Shown: positions 44,689-53,788 of the stretch, piece after piece
How the letters are laid out: each line of letters starts with the position of its first letter
Position numbering within the stretch: the stretch's first letter is position 1
Notes under the pieces: model-generated
Seen by the model: only the letters and a program-made list of their open reading frames with translations
Databases searched by the model: none
What the model was told of the DNA's origin: nothing
Made by a program: the position numbers and the translations under genes
Source of the DNA: Hyperoplus lanceolatus
Taxonomy: Eukaryota; Chordata; Actinopteri; Uranoscopiformes; Ammodytidae
NCBI GenBank assembly: GCA_026929865.2
Contig: CM049414.1
Span: forward strand, 1,102,001-1,166,000
Direction of reading: 5' to 3'
DNA: 64,000 nt

Positions 44689-45328
44689 ATCTGCTAGGCC
44701 TTGTTTAAGAAAATTGACCTTCAATCTTTGTAAAATATTTACTTTATTTACTTTAAATAAACCTTAAAAAAGTAATTGTCTTATTGATTTGTCTTGCGTT
44801 ACAGTTTATGAGATATATATATATCAATGGCACAATTTACCCCATGGTATTCTCTCTTGTAGCACAACTTACACCACACCGGGGGCAAGTTGTGCCACAA
44901 GACAACTTTTTTCCCGAAAGCTATATTTCTTAAACAGTTTATTCCAGATCCAACATTTTTATTGCCAGGTATGCACAACACCCTGAAATATATGTACATA
45001 TTTGAGTTGGAGACATAACTGTCAAGGCCTCACTTTAAAATAACTTTGAGTAAAAAGTTGCACATCCCACCCCACTCTCCCCTATATTTTGGGGATTAAA
45101 AGAAATAAAAAAATTGTCCGATTTAATTGTTATCGCAATTTTTCTCTGAAAATAATCGGCATCGGCACTCAAAAATCCATATCGGTCGGGCCCTACTCCA
45201 AAGAACACGTGACCATCAGTGTTACCACAACAGGCAGACATGAGAGGTCACAGGGTTGGGTCTGTCCTTAGAATGAACATGACTGTTCTGTAGCATGTAC
45301 TGAATGTGACAGGTCTTTCTTTTTGCAG

Positions 45329-45460
45329 GATAACCTCTTTGAATGGCACTTTTCCGTACGTGGGCCGCCAGATTCCGATTTCGATGGTGGGGTTTACCAC
45401 GGAAGGATTGTTCTTCCCCCAGAGTATCCCATGAAGCCCCCCAGCATCATCCTCCTCACA
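45329..45460 (+). CDS. UBE2J1: UBE2J1 exon 3 (residues 36-79)
   Basis: Follows a TTTTTGCAG acceptor and ends in a GTAAGA donor, phase 0 on both sides. It encodes DNLFEWHFSVRGPPDSDF, then YHGRIVLPPEYPMKPPSI and ILLT. These are the beta-sheet strands and the PPEYP turn of the UBC core. UBC6-type E2s carry a T-x-NG-R-F sequence in place of the usual HPN; the exon ends at that Thr and the next exon supplies PNGRF. Confidence 0.96.
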
Positions 45461-45609
45461 GTAAGACACAGATGAAGGCCACACATTGTTGGACAGAAAC
45501 TTGTCCAGTCACTTTTACTCTTGTACGCAGAGTTTCTTATATTAGTTCTTAATTTATCTCTCCAACCACATACTCATCTCTATCTTCTCTTTATTGCCTT
45601 TCCTCCTAG

Positions 45610-45694
45610 CCGAATGGAAGATTTGAAGTTGGGAAGAAGATTTGTCTGAGCATCTCAGGCCACCATCCAGAGACCTGGCAACCTTCTTGGAGCA
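45610..45694 (+). CDS. UBE2J1: UBE2J1 exon 4 with catalytic Cys91 (residues 80-107)
   Basis: Starts after TCCTCCTAG, only 149 bp downstream of exon 3. It encodes PNGRFEVGKKICLSISG, then HHPETWQPSWS, and the first base of an Ile codon; phase 1, donor GTAGGT. The Cys in KKICLS falls at residue 91, the position of the active-site Cys in human UBE2J1, where ubiquitin is held as a thioester. The HHPETWQPSW segment that follows is typical of the J-type E2s and distinguishes them from other classes. Confidence 0.97.
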
Positions 45695-46399
45695 GTAGGT
45701 ATCCCACCAAAGACCTAAGTCCCAAGGTCTATGCATGAAGCGCATTGCCTGACTTGTAATAGCCTGCACAAACAAAGTCATATGCAAGGGGAGGAAGTTC
45801 CAACCATAGCGGATAATTTTTTTTGTACTAAATGTAATAAAAGTATCTCTAAACCAGTCTTTGTTTTGAACTGAAACTTGTAGACTTTAAGCCTTCCATT
45901 TCACATGCCAGTCTATATGTTTTGTATAAGGCTGGGCGGTATGCCGGAGGAAATGTGTCTACCGGGAGAGATTAAAGCCAGACTGGTGTGGTATTTTGCA
46001 CTAGTCTCTCAGTGTGAAAATTCAAGTTTTATGTAAAAGATAAAAATATTAAAATGATTTAAGTACAGTATGTTTTTTTTTAAATCCATTAATTAAATTA
46101 ATTTAAAGAAAAAATACTATACCGTGATATACAGTACAGTATCTCACAAAAGTGAGTACACCCCTCACATTTCTTCAAATATTTCATTATATCTTTTCAT
46201 GGGACAACACTGAAGAAATTACACTTTGATACAATTTAAAGTAGTCAGTGTCCAGCTTGTATAACAGTGTAAATTTACTGTCCCCTCAAAATAACTCGAC
46301 ACACAGCCATTAATGTCTAAAGTGATGGCAACAAAAGTGAGTACACCCCTAAGTGAAAATGTCCGAATTGGGCCCAAAGTGTCAATATTTTGTGTGGCC

Positions 46400-46892
46400 A
46401 CCATTATTTTCCAGCACTGCCTTAACCCTCTTGGGCATGGAGTTCACCAGAGCTTTACAGGTTTCCACTAGATCCTCTCCCACCTATTCATGACGACATC
46501 ACGGAGCTGGTGGATATTAGAGACCTTGTGCTCCTCCACCTTCAGTTTTCAGAAGCCCCACAGATGCTCAATAGGGTTTAGGTCTGGAGACATGCTTGGC
46601 CAGTCCATAACCTTTACCCTCAGCTTCTTTAGCAAGGCAGTGGTCGTCCTGGAGGTGTGTTTGGGGTCGTTATCATGTTTGAATACTGCTCTGCGGCCCA
46701 GTTTCCAAAGGGAGGGGATCATGCTCTGCTTCAATATGTCACAGTACATGTTGCCATTTAGTGAACTGTAGCTCCCCAGTGCTGGCAGCACTCATGCAAC
46801 CCCAGAGCATGACACTCCCACCAACATGCTTGACTGTAGGCAAGACACACTTGTCTTTGTACTCCTCACCTGGTTGCTACCACACACGCTTG
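46400..46892 (-). pseudogene. Tc1 transposase, C-terminal half, minus-strand copy
   Basis: Contains GRRAVFKHDNDPKHTSRTT with the second catalytic Asp, then LKKLRVKVMDWPSMSPDLN and PIEHLWG with the catalytic Glu. A stretch beyond it, to about 46400, holds the degraded C-terminal tail. Upstream, toward 46892, lie further blocks between the first and second catalytic Asp (LPALGSYSSLNGNMYCD and the part before it). Broken by at least one frameshift at 46549. Confidence 0.85.
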
Positions 46893-46902
46893 ACACCATC
46901 TG

Positions 46903-47190
46903 TAAAAGCCATTGACCCTTTTTGTTTGTTTGTTTGTATTGCCTAATTTGACCGCCTGGCGGCAGCACAATATACCGGGTGCGAGGCTATAAATCAGGCG
47001 TAGCAGGGACGCAAGGTGATTGCATGCCGGAAGGCAAATTGTTTTCGACCGTGCTCATGGAGCTCAGATTAACAGAGAATAGTTTGTTGTATGTACAAGT
47101 CGCACCCTTATTTGTGTTAATAAATAAAAGTAAGCATTTTAACTCTGACACCAAAACGACATGCAACCTAGTGGCTAATGGTAAGCCGCT
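46903..47190 (-). repeat. SINE-like insertion with 10-bp TSD
   Basis: Flanked by ACACCATCTG at 46893-46902 and 47191-47200. Its left end has a TTTTTGTTTGTTTGTTTGT run, the complement of an (ACAAA)-type tail, so the insertion is in minus orientation. It has no coding content. Family not recognised. Confidence 0.78.
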
Positions 47191-47200
47191 ACACCATCTG

Positions 47201-47505
47201 AACCAAATAAGTTTATCTTGGTCTGATCAGACCACAGCGATGGTTCCAGTGATCCATGTCCTTAGTCTGCTTGTCTCCAGAAAACTGTTTGTGGGGTTTC
47301 TTGTGCATCATCTTTAGAATAGGTTTCCTTCTGGGACGACAGCCATGCAGACCAGTATGATGCAGTTTTCGGCATATGGTCTGAGCACTGACAGGCTGAT
47401 CCCCTACCCCTTCAAGCCCTGCAGCAATGCTGGCAGCACTCATAGGCCTATTTTCCAAAGCCAACCTCTGGATATGAGGCTGAGCATATGCACTCAATCT
47501 TCGTA
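47201..47505 (-). pseudogene. Tc1 transposase, N-terminal half
   Basis: Minus-strand blocks LSAYAQPHIQRLALENRPMS, AASIAAGLEGVGDQPVSAQT and ICRKLHHTGLHGCRPRRKP form the paired-like helix-turn-helix DNA-binding region of a Tc1 transposase. It continues toward the SINE-like insertion and, beyond it, into the minus-strand C-terminal half. The first residues are missing where the inverted copy begins at about 47505. Confidence 0.85.
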
Positions 47506-47861
47506 AACTGGGCCGCAGGGCAGTATTGCAACATGATAACGACCCTAAACACACCTCCAAGACGACCCCTGCATTGCTAAAGAAGTTGAGGGTAAAGGTG
47601 ATGGACTGGCCAAGCATGTCTCCAGACATAAACCCTATTGAGCATCTGTGGGGCATCCTCAAACGGAAGGTGGAGGAGCGTAAGGTCTCTAATATCCACC
47701 AGCTCCGAGATGTCATCATTAATGAGTGGAAGAGGATTCCAGTGGAAACCTGTGAAGCTCTGGTGAACTCCATGCCCAAGAGGGTTAAGGCAGTGCTGGA
47801 AAATAATGGTGGTCACACAAAATATTTACACTTTGGGCGCAATGTGGACATCTTCACTTAG
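47506..47861 (+). pseudogene. Tc1 transposase, C-terminal half, inverted second copy
   Basis: On the plus strand: QHDNDPKHTSKTTPALLKK with the second catalytic Asp, WPSMSPDINPIEHLWGILKR with the catalytic Glu, then RVKAVLENNGGHTKY and a short extension to the stop. It starts next to the truncated N-terminal half of the minus-strand copy, at a shared AAACTGGGC-like microhomology. It is better preserved than the minus-strand copy: one frame of 111 codons from Met at 47526. Confidence 0.88.
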
Positions 47862-48141
47862 GGGTGTACTCACTTTTGTTGCCAACACTTTAGACATACA
47901 TGGCTGTGTGTTGAGTTTTTTTGAGGGAACAGTAAATTTACACTGTTATACAAGTTGTACACTGACTACTTTACATTGTATCAAAGTGTCATTTCTTCAG
48001 TGTTGTCCCATGAAAAGATATAATGAAATATTTGAAGAAATGTGAGGGGTGTACTCACTTTTGTGAGATACTGTATACCGTTACCGTGATACAAATGACC
48101 CATACAGTGATAGAAGATTTTGACCATACTGCCCAGCCCTA

Positions 48142-49001
48142 TCATCAGCTAAAACTTTGATATTCTGTCAATATGTAAAAGCACCAAAAAGCAACAGCAA
48201 TCCAATCCAATGCATGTGAATTTTCCAATAATTTCATCCTAATGACCTCATTTCGTAGTGTAGGTCCCTGCAAATGTACCTGGAGTTGAGCCCTCTTCAT
48301 TGGCAGAAGAGCATTATTTAAACCCAGAATTTATTTTTTACCAAGACACATTTTTAGTTCACTACTGGCGATCCTCCCTTCGGCAGTGTTCTGTTTTCCT
48401 CTTACTTCTAAGCTTGGTACTTAAATCAGAGGGAACTCAGTGGGAGACTTTGCATCTTCTTCAAAGCATTTTCTCAACTGATATCCTAACGTGGGGAAAA
48501 AAGTTTTGAATCAATATCAGAATTACATGAAAGATAAAGGTTGCTCTTAACCTACTTATAACCAGCATACAGAAGGTCACATGGTTGACCATGCCTTAGA
48601 GATTGGACTTCCCCTGCTGGGTTCGTAAAGTGAAGTGTGCAAGTTGTATCTCATCCTGTGTTATGACCCAAGGGGTTCTGGCTTGATAATTGAGTTCCAA
48701 ATGTCATTGGCAGCAGGCCAGCTGTAGTCACTCCACGCTCACTACTTTGCTGCTGCTGCTAGCTCATATGCCTTCGCCTGCATATTTAACCTAAGTGTGG
48801 CTAAGTCATTCAAATATTCCCTCTGATGTCCCTTTGGAGAAGATTACTATTTTTATCTTTCAAATATTCATATATATATATATAACCATCCTTTTATAAA
48901 TATTTATTTATTTGTGGTTTCTTATATAAGCTTGTTTACTAGTCTATTTGTAGTAAATACTGCTTGTATTTGAAAATAACTGCAGTATTTTAATGTCCAG
49001 T
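48142..49001. other. Intron 4 stretch, no recognised feature
   Basis: AT-rich with a short TA run at about 48869-48883. No exon or transposon end. Confidence 0.45.
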
Positions 49002-49015
49002 CCACAATGACTTTT

Positions 49016-49216
49016 TTTGGCATTTTCATTTTCAAGATATTTTTTGGCATTTTCAAGCCTTATCTGACAGTACAGAGCCGAAATGGGGAGACAGAGAGAG
49101 AGGGGGGATGACGCGCAAAGGTCCACTGGTCGGACCCAAACCCGCGACCACTGCAACAAAGGCCAGAGCCAACACGGCACACGCTTCATCCACCACGCCA
49201 CCGGAGCGACCCCAGG
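49016..49216 (-). repeat. tRNA-derived SINE with perfect 14-bp TSD
   Basis: Flanked by CCACAATGACTTTT at 49002-49015 and 49217-49230. On the minus strand it starts GGGGTCGCTCCGGTGGCG, has a B-box-like GGGTTTGGGTCC, and ends in the ATAAGGCTTGAAAATGCC tail. Perfect TSD suggests a fairly recent insertion. Confidence 0.92.
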
Positions 49217-49230
49217 CCACAATGACTTTT

Positions 49231-49629
49231 GCCATTAATTTTTTTTAGTTCACATACACTGCCCAGCCCAAAAAAATGCCATACGCTCAAATATCTTGAT
49301 GGACTATCTTTAGCTTTGATTACGGCACATATTCTTCGTAACACATTCTGACAAACTTTATTTGGCACATCTGGTTGCTTAGAACCTAGACCTGACCAAC
49401 TGGAGCAACCACAGATCATACTGCACACTGCCACACAGGCTTGTACAGCAGGGACTAGGCATGATGGGACCATCACCTCATCCACCGCTCATCTTACCCT
49501 GATGCACCCATCACTCTGGAACAGGGTCAATCTGGTCGCATCAGACCACACAACATTTTCCATTGCTTCAGAGTTAAATGTGTATGCTCCCTGGCATATT
49601 GAAGCATTTTAATCATGATATGCCCCACT
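49231..49629. other. Intron 4 stretch with Tc1-like scraps
   Basis: Sequence around 49255-49610 (for example CCCAAAAAAATGCCATACGC and TCAGACCACACAACATTTTC) looks like a decayed Tc1 transposon, but it has too many lesions for a firm call. Confidence 0.35.
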
Positions 49630-49930
49630 GATAAGTAATAAAAATAATGGATTGGATTTATATAGCGCTTTTCAAGGCACTCAAAGACGCTTTACAGGGT
49701 TCTAGGTTCCATTCATTCACACACAGTCATACTGGTGGTGGTAAACTACCATAGTAGCCACAGCTGCCCTGGGGCAGACTGACGGAAGCGTGGCTGCCAT
49801 TCAGCGCCTACGGCCCCTCCGACCACCACCTCAAACATACAGCAGTCATACACATTCACACGAGGCAAGGGGGTGAAGTGTCTTGCCCAAGGACACAACA
49901 ACCATGAGTGGTTCTTAAGGCTACACATCT
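49630..49930 (-). repeat. SINE/LINE-tail family member
   Basis: The reverse strand ends TGTAAAGCGTCTTTGAGTGC and AAAAGCGCTATATAAAT, the same tail type as at 18740. The body includes a CTTGGGCAAGACACTTCACC block common in fish SINE-like repeats. Confidence 0.75.
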
Positions 49931-50029
49931 GCATAGTCCATATCCCTTATGTTCTTATTGCATGATTGTGCATGTGGACATGCTCTTACATTCACTATTA
50001 AACATAGCCGGGAGTTCTACTGTCGATAT

Positions 50030-50328
50030 TGTTACAACCTGGCTCAACGGTTGTAGCAAAGAAGGGGAGGCCACACAAGGTCTTATATAACATAAGGAAT
50101 TTTAATAAGGAATAAAGTGAACAAACAATATAACTGAAACAAAAGAGCAGGCTGCAGGCCAGGGAAGAGAGCAGTCAAGCAGGCAGGGCTGCTTTTTATA
50201 CTCCTCCGTCAAGTCTGCTCAGGTGAGCTGCATCCCGGTAACGAGGATGTGGCTCCGCCCACCAGCTCCCTGCAAAACAGAGCACACCAGCAGCAACAAC
50301 ACCTCAAGGCCACCCTGTGGCCGTCACA
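50030..50328 (-). repeat. 3' LTR of the Gmr1-like element
   Basis: 299 bp. Minus-strand ends are TGTGACGGCCAC and GTTGTAACA. It differs from the other LTR only at about 50302-50303 (ACACCTC versus ACACGTC on the plus strand). A G-rich polypurine tract, ATGGGGGGAG on the minus strand, directly precedes it (50329-50338). Confidence 0.97.
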
Positions 50329-50338
50329 CTCCCCCCAT
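50329..50338 (-). other. Polypurine tract
   Basis: ATGGGGGGAG on the minus strand immediately upstream of the 3' LTR, the expected primer position for plus-strand DNA synthesis. Confidence 0.85.
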
Positions 50339-50362
50339 AAAACAGGAGCTCCACCCCACAAA

Positions 50363-53101
50363 TTAACCAAGGACATAACTGGATACACTATAACAGGTGC
50401 AAGAAGTTACCCTTTTCCGGCAGCCTGAAGGAGTACGGCACCATCTCCAACATGGCTGGCAGCAACCTGTAATATTACTGGCTGATCGAGGCAGGGAGCT
50501 AGAAGGACTGGGACAGAGCATAACAGTTTTAACATCTGTGAAGGCTTTCTGACAAGAGGTGGACCAGATGTACTTGGATGTGGTCTTCAGCAAGTCAGTC
50601 AGAGAAGCCAGCACTGTTGAAAAATTACTGCAAAACTCAAAGACTCTGGAAAACCTCTGCCGGATGGGCTTAGCGTCTCCAACGTCAATATCATGCTCTA
50701 TCAGATTTGTCTTAGACGGCGAGTCTCCCACTAAACCTGGATAGTTTGCAATCAGTTCAGCAAACTCAGTTTGCTTCTCAACAGACAAATAAGCCAAGCC
50801 ATCCATATTCATTAGACATTCAGAGTTCTTAAGACAACCATGCAGTACAGAATCGTCTGGCACTGCCACATCTTCCCCCCCACTAACAACTGACTGCAAC
50901 ACTATACCAGAAGACAAAACTGGGCGCACTTCCGAATGAGTGCGTGAAACCTCAGATTCATCCCGACCATAGTATGGTTTCAGCAGATTTATGTGACAGT
51001 ACGTTTTCTTAACCCCCAGATGCCCACTCTGGTCATGCGAACACTGCATCACTTTATTTTGATACTGCATTGGTCCTACAACTTGGTGAACTGGATCACC
51101 AATACAATCCAAACCCTGTGGGACCCACTTACGGACAAAAACCTCATTCTGCAGGAAGTACCCACTAGCTGCACTCTGAACACCAACGCTAGGCCGCACC
51201 TGATCAAACAGTTCTCTCAACGAGGCATCCGCTCGTTGCTCAGTGCTAAGTTCCTGTTGGGAGATAGACAGAGAATTAGGCACAAGCAAATTCCTCTCAC
51301 AATCCAATTCTTCATGGTCAAATGCAAAATCTTGCGTTTCTGAATCTTTTGCTGCCATTTCCTGTGTCACAGCACAAGCGGTAAAGACCTCAGGGCATTC
51401 AATTTTACCATCAGTTGGGTTATCCGGCATCGGTGTATATGCATCAGGTGGGGCACCATTAATCCAGCCATGGTTGCCAGCTAAATCATTCCCAAGAATA
51501 ACATGGACTCCACTGATTGGCAAAGCAGGACGAACCCCGAGGTGGACATCACCATTTACAAGGCCACAAGCTAAACTAACTTTGTGCAAAGGAACACTCA
51601 GAGTTTTTAAACCCATTCCCTTTACTAGCAGACAGCCACCTGTGTCACTGTCCTGAGAAAAATGCAGAACAGAAGATAATATGAACGAGTCCTTTGCTCC
51701 TGTATCTCGTAGAATTTTTACCGGCACTTTATTTTGCATACCAGACACAGATACAAATCCATCTGAGACAAATGCTCCAAAGCCAGAAAAATTCCCATCT
51801 ACAGTTTTACCTTCTTCTAAAACTGTCTTAGAAATAACTGGACGATTCCTAACTGGAACACTTAGGGCAGCTGGTTGAGTAAATGTATTGCCTCCTCTGT
51901 TAAACCTGCTCTTCAGATAAGTGCAATCCGCTTTCCAGTGTCCTCTGTCATGGCAGTAATTACAAACTTCATCAAAGCCACCTGAACGTGAACTACGGTT
52001 CGGCTTTGCAGACTCTGACCACAACATTTTAGCAGGGCGACCAATATTTTTAGTTTGCACATCTGGAACACGGCTCCTCCCCAACCTTCCTTTTCGAGCC
52101 AGAATATATTTGTCTGCCAGAATTGCTGCTTCATGAACAGTTTTCACTCCACGCTCATCAATATGAGTGGCGACTTCAGGTGGAATACAATCTCTGAACT
52201 GTTCCAATACAATAAGATCACAGAGATCTTTAAAGTTACTTACCCCTAAAGCTAAACACCATCTATTGAAATGTTTGGACAACTCTCTTGCAAATTCCAC
52301 ATTTGTCTGTTTGTCAGCCTTTTCCCAGGACCTGAAGCGTTGCCTATAGGCATCTGGCACTAACTCGTATGCTCTAAGAACTGCGTCTTTTACATTGGAA
52401 TAAGTCTGACAATCCACTGCACTAAGAGCGGAATAAGCTTCCTGGGCTTCTCCAGTGAACACCGACTGTAACATCACAACCCGGTCAGTTTCAGGCCAAC
52501 CTCTCATATCGGCTACCCGTTCAAACAGTGTAAAAAAGGTGTCTGGATCTTTCTCGTCGAACTTTGGTATTAGACGCAAATTACGAACCACATCAAACCC
52601 TTTTACCTGTGATGTAGTAGGTTCTCCAGGCCATTCTGAACCCTCAGCATTACCCACAATCCTACCTGCTTCAATAAGCTCTAATCGGTACCTTTGCAAC
52701 TCCAATTTTTCCTTTTCCAAAGACTGTCTCATTTGCTCTGCATCCATTTTTGTACGTTCAAGAGCCAATTCCTTATCTAATTTTGTCTTTTCATGTTCCA
52801 TTTGTATTAACATCAGTTCTTTTTGTTGATCAAAGGTGAGACTCCCCCCTGGTGAAACCATCGTACTTGATAAACCCTTACCTTCATCAGAAGCCAAAAC
52901 CCCTTCTTCCATCAAAGTCGCCTTCAGGATACGTTTGATTGTGTCCTTCAGACGTGTGGCTGCAATTTCAATTCCGAAATGACCGGCAATTTTCAACAGT
53001 TGTTCCTTTGTACAGCTGTCCAGCAAGGTCTCAGAAGGAGACTGAATAAACGCTTCTACCACAGCAGCCATGCCAAAACAGCTTTGATCACTGGTATGCA
53101 A
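50363..53101 (-). CDS. Gag-protease-partial pol ORF of the Gmr1-like element
   Basis: 912 codons; Met11 (53071) sits in a better initiation context than Met1. Residues 20-60 form a small helical region resembling a SAP domain. Residues 90-147 are a charged coiled coil (KTKLDKELALERTKMDAEQM region). Residues 165-340 are the capsid-like Gag domain related to SCAN domains. A CCHC knuckle, CNYCHDRGHWKADC, lies at 380-393. The protease motif RDTGAKDSF starts at 465. Residues 612-702 match the integrase N-terminal H2C2 region (HDQSGHLGVKKTY at 689-701) and jump at residue 702 to the integrase end HINLLKPYYGR. RT begins near 769 (DGLAYLSVEKQTEFAELI) and jumps near 818 to RNase H-like sequence. The catalytic Asp residues of integrase and RT are gone. 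The last 45 residues are out of frame relative to the family. Confidence 0.9.
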   Translation of the reverse strand: MHTSDQSCFGMAAVVEAFIQSPSETLLDSCTKEQLLKIAGHFGIEIAATRLKDTIKRILKATLMEEGVLASDEGKGLSSTMVSPGGSLTFDQQKELMLIQMEHEKTKLDKELALERTKMDAEQMRQSLEKEKLELQRYRLELIEAGRIVGNAEGSEWPGEPTTSQVKGFDVVRNLRLIPKFDEKDPDTFFTLFERVADMRGWPETDRVVMLQSVFTGEAQEAYSALSAVDCQTYSNVKDAVLRAYELVPDAYRQRFRSWEKADKQTNVEFARELSKHFNRWCLALGVSNFKDLCDLIVLEQFRDCIPPEVATHIDERGVKTVHEAAILADKYILARKGRLGRSRVPDVQTKNIGRPAKMLWSESAKPNRSSRSGGFDEVCNYCHDRGHWKADCTYLKSRFNRGGNTFTQPAALSVPVRNRPVISKTVLEEGKTVDGNFSGFGAFVSDGFVSVSGMQNKVPVKILRDTGAKDSFILSSVLHFSQDSDTGGCLLVKGMGLKTLSVPLHKVSLACGLVNGDVHLGVRPALPISGVHVILGNDLAGNHGWINGAPPDAYTPMPDNPTDGKIECPEVFTACAVTQEMAAKDSETQDFAFDHEELDCERNLLVPNSLSISQQELSTEQRADASLRELFDQVRPSVGVQSAASGYFLQNEVFVRKWVPQGLDCIGDPVHQVVGPMQYQNKVMQCSHDQSGHLGVKKTYCHINLLKPYYGRDESEVSRTHSEVRPVLSSGIVLQSVVSGGEDVAVPDDSVLHGCLKNSECLMNMDGLAYLSVEKQTEFAELIANYPGLVGDSPSKTNLIEHDIDVGDAKPIRQRFSRVFEFCSNFSTVLASLTDLLKTTSKYIWSTSCQKAFTDVKTVMLCPSPSSSLPRSASNITGCCQPCWRWCRTPSGCRKRVTSCTCYSVSSYVLG

Positions 53102-53788
53102 ATAGAATTAGAACTTCCCCACTAACTGCCTATCCAAACCTGAATAATCTCGACCCTAGTGTTCATGCAGCTTGCGGTGGGTATTTATGCACTGTAAACC
53201 AACCGGTTTGAAAGGCGACCTGCAAGCAGACAACCCCCAAGATCCTTCGGATGTGCTCCCGAGACAATTGACATTGAACAATTGACACTAACCACTCCCC
53301 ACAGCACTACCAAAAGGAAAAAACAACGAAAGAAAAAAAATTCACGCAACCCAAAGGGGAAACGCAACTGAAGCCTACCAGGGAAAGTTCAAATCCAGAC
53401 ATGTACTCACCAGCCAATCAACTCTGTTAGCCTAGCCTCAGCCGATTACCCACTCCAGACGCCAAGCTCAATCCCCAACCATGCACTCCTGCTTTAGAAT
53501 ACTAAACCACAAAAGAACTTCTAAATATACTAACTAGTGCACAAATTAACTGATTACCAAAGACTAACTGGCCTCCCCAAAAACCAGTACTGAGCACCTT
53601 TAATCCTAAGACTAATAAGTCCCTTCAATTATTGCCCAGACTGATTTCCTCCACTATGCAAGGTTAAACCCTACTCCTTCACCCTAATGCCTATAGAGTA
53701 AGCTAGATGAAGCAAGTACCAGTTTAACTACCAAAAGTTTTACACATCACTGAAAAACTTACCAAATTAGTTTGACGTTGCCCCCATT
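53102..53788 (-). other. Leader of the Gmr1-like element with primer-binding site
   Basis: Untranslated leader. The minus strand next to the 5' LTR reads AATGGGGGCAACGTCAAACT; the TGGGGGC start two bases inside fits a tRNA-primer-binding site, most like those for tRNA-Pro, though only the first bases match well. Confidence 0.65.

Larger units (their letters stand above)
42883..45084 (+). mobile_element. Element B, full-length copy nested in hAT element A
   Basis: Starts TAGGTGAGAGTGGCC and ends CCCCACTCTCCCCTA. Flanking TA dinucleotides are compatible with a 2-bp TSD. Related to the truncated copy at 21310. TTGTGCC/GGCACAA motifs occur near both ends. It carries a SINE-like segment, a second MITE and a short open block at 44470-44688. 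Confidence 0.75.
42486..45195. mobile_element. hAT element A carrying nested insertions
   Basis: Ends TAGGGCCCGACCGATTTATT and TATCGGTCGGGCCCTA, flanked by CTCCACAG (42478-42485) and CTCCAAAG (45196-45203), an 8-bp TSD with one difference. Most of the 2.7 kb is element B at 42883-45084 and its own passengers. No hAT transposase is seen. Confidence 0.88.
46137..48073. mobile_element. Tc1-like transposon with extended inverted repeats and internal rearrangement
   Basis: Ends CAGTATCTCACAAAAGTGAG and its reverse complement, with TA on both sides. The terminal inverted repeats are about 210 bp or more, with ACTCACTTTTGT-type motifs at the outer and inner ends, as in IR/DR Tc1 elements. Its transposase is present as a minus-strand gene interrupted by a 288-bp SINE-like insertion, plus an additional plus-strand C-terminal half. 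The right third of the element is thus an inverted copy of the left third. Confidence 0.88.
45927..48141. mobile_element. hAT-like element containing a rearranged Tc1 insertion
   Basis: Ends TAAGGCTGGGCGGTATG and CATACTGCCCAGCCCTA form an imperfect TIR. No matching TSD is visible, so the pairing is probable rather than proven. The interior is mainly a Tc1-type transposon at 46137-48073. Confidence 0.6.

Noticed and set aside
47213..47779. A single 188-codon minus-strand protein
   Set aside because: Only the part above the Tc1 N-terminal half is real; the rest is the antisense of the inverted C-terminal copy.
50363..53101. Endogenous retrovirus with env
   Set aside because: No envelope frame follows pol; the ORF is followed directly by the polypurine tract and LTR. 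Gag type and domain order fit a Gmr1-like Ty3/gypsy retrotransposon.
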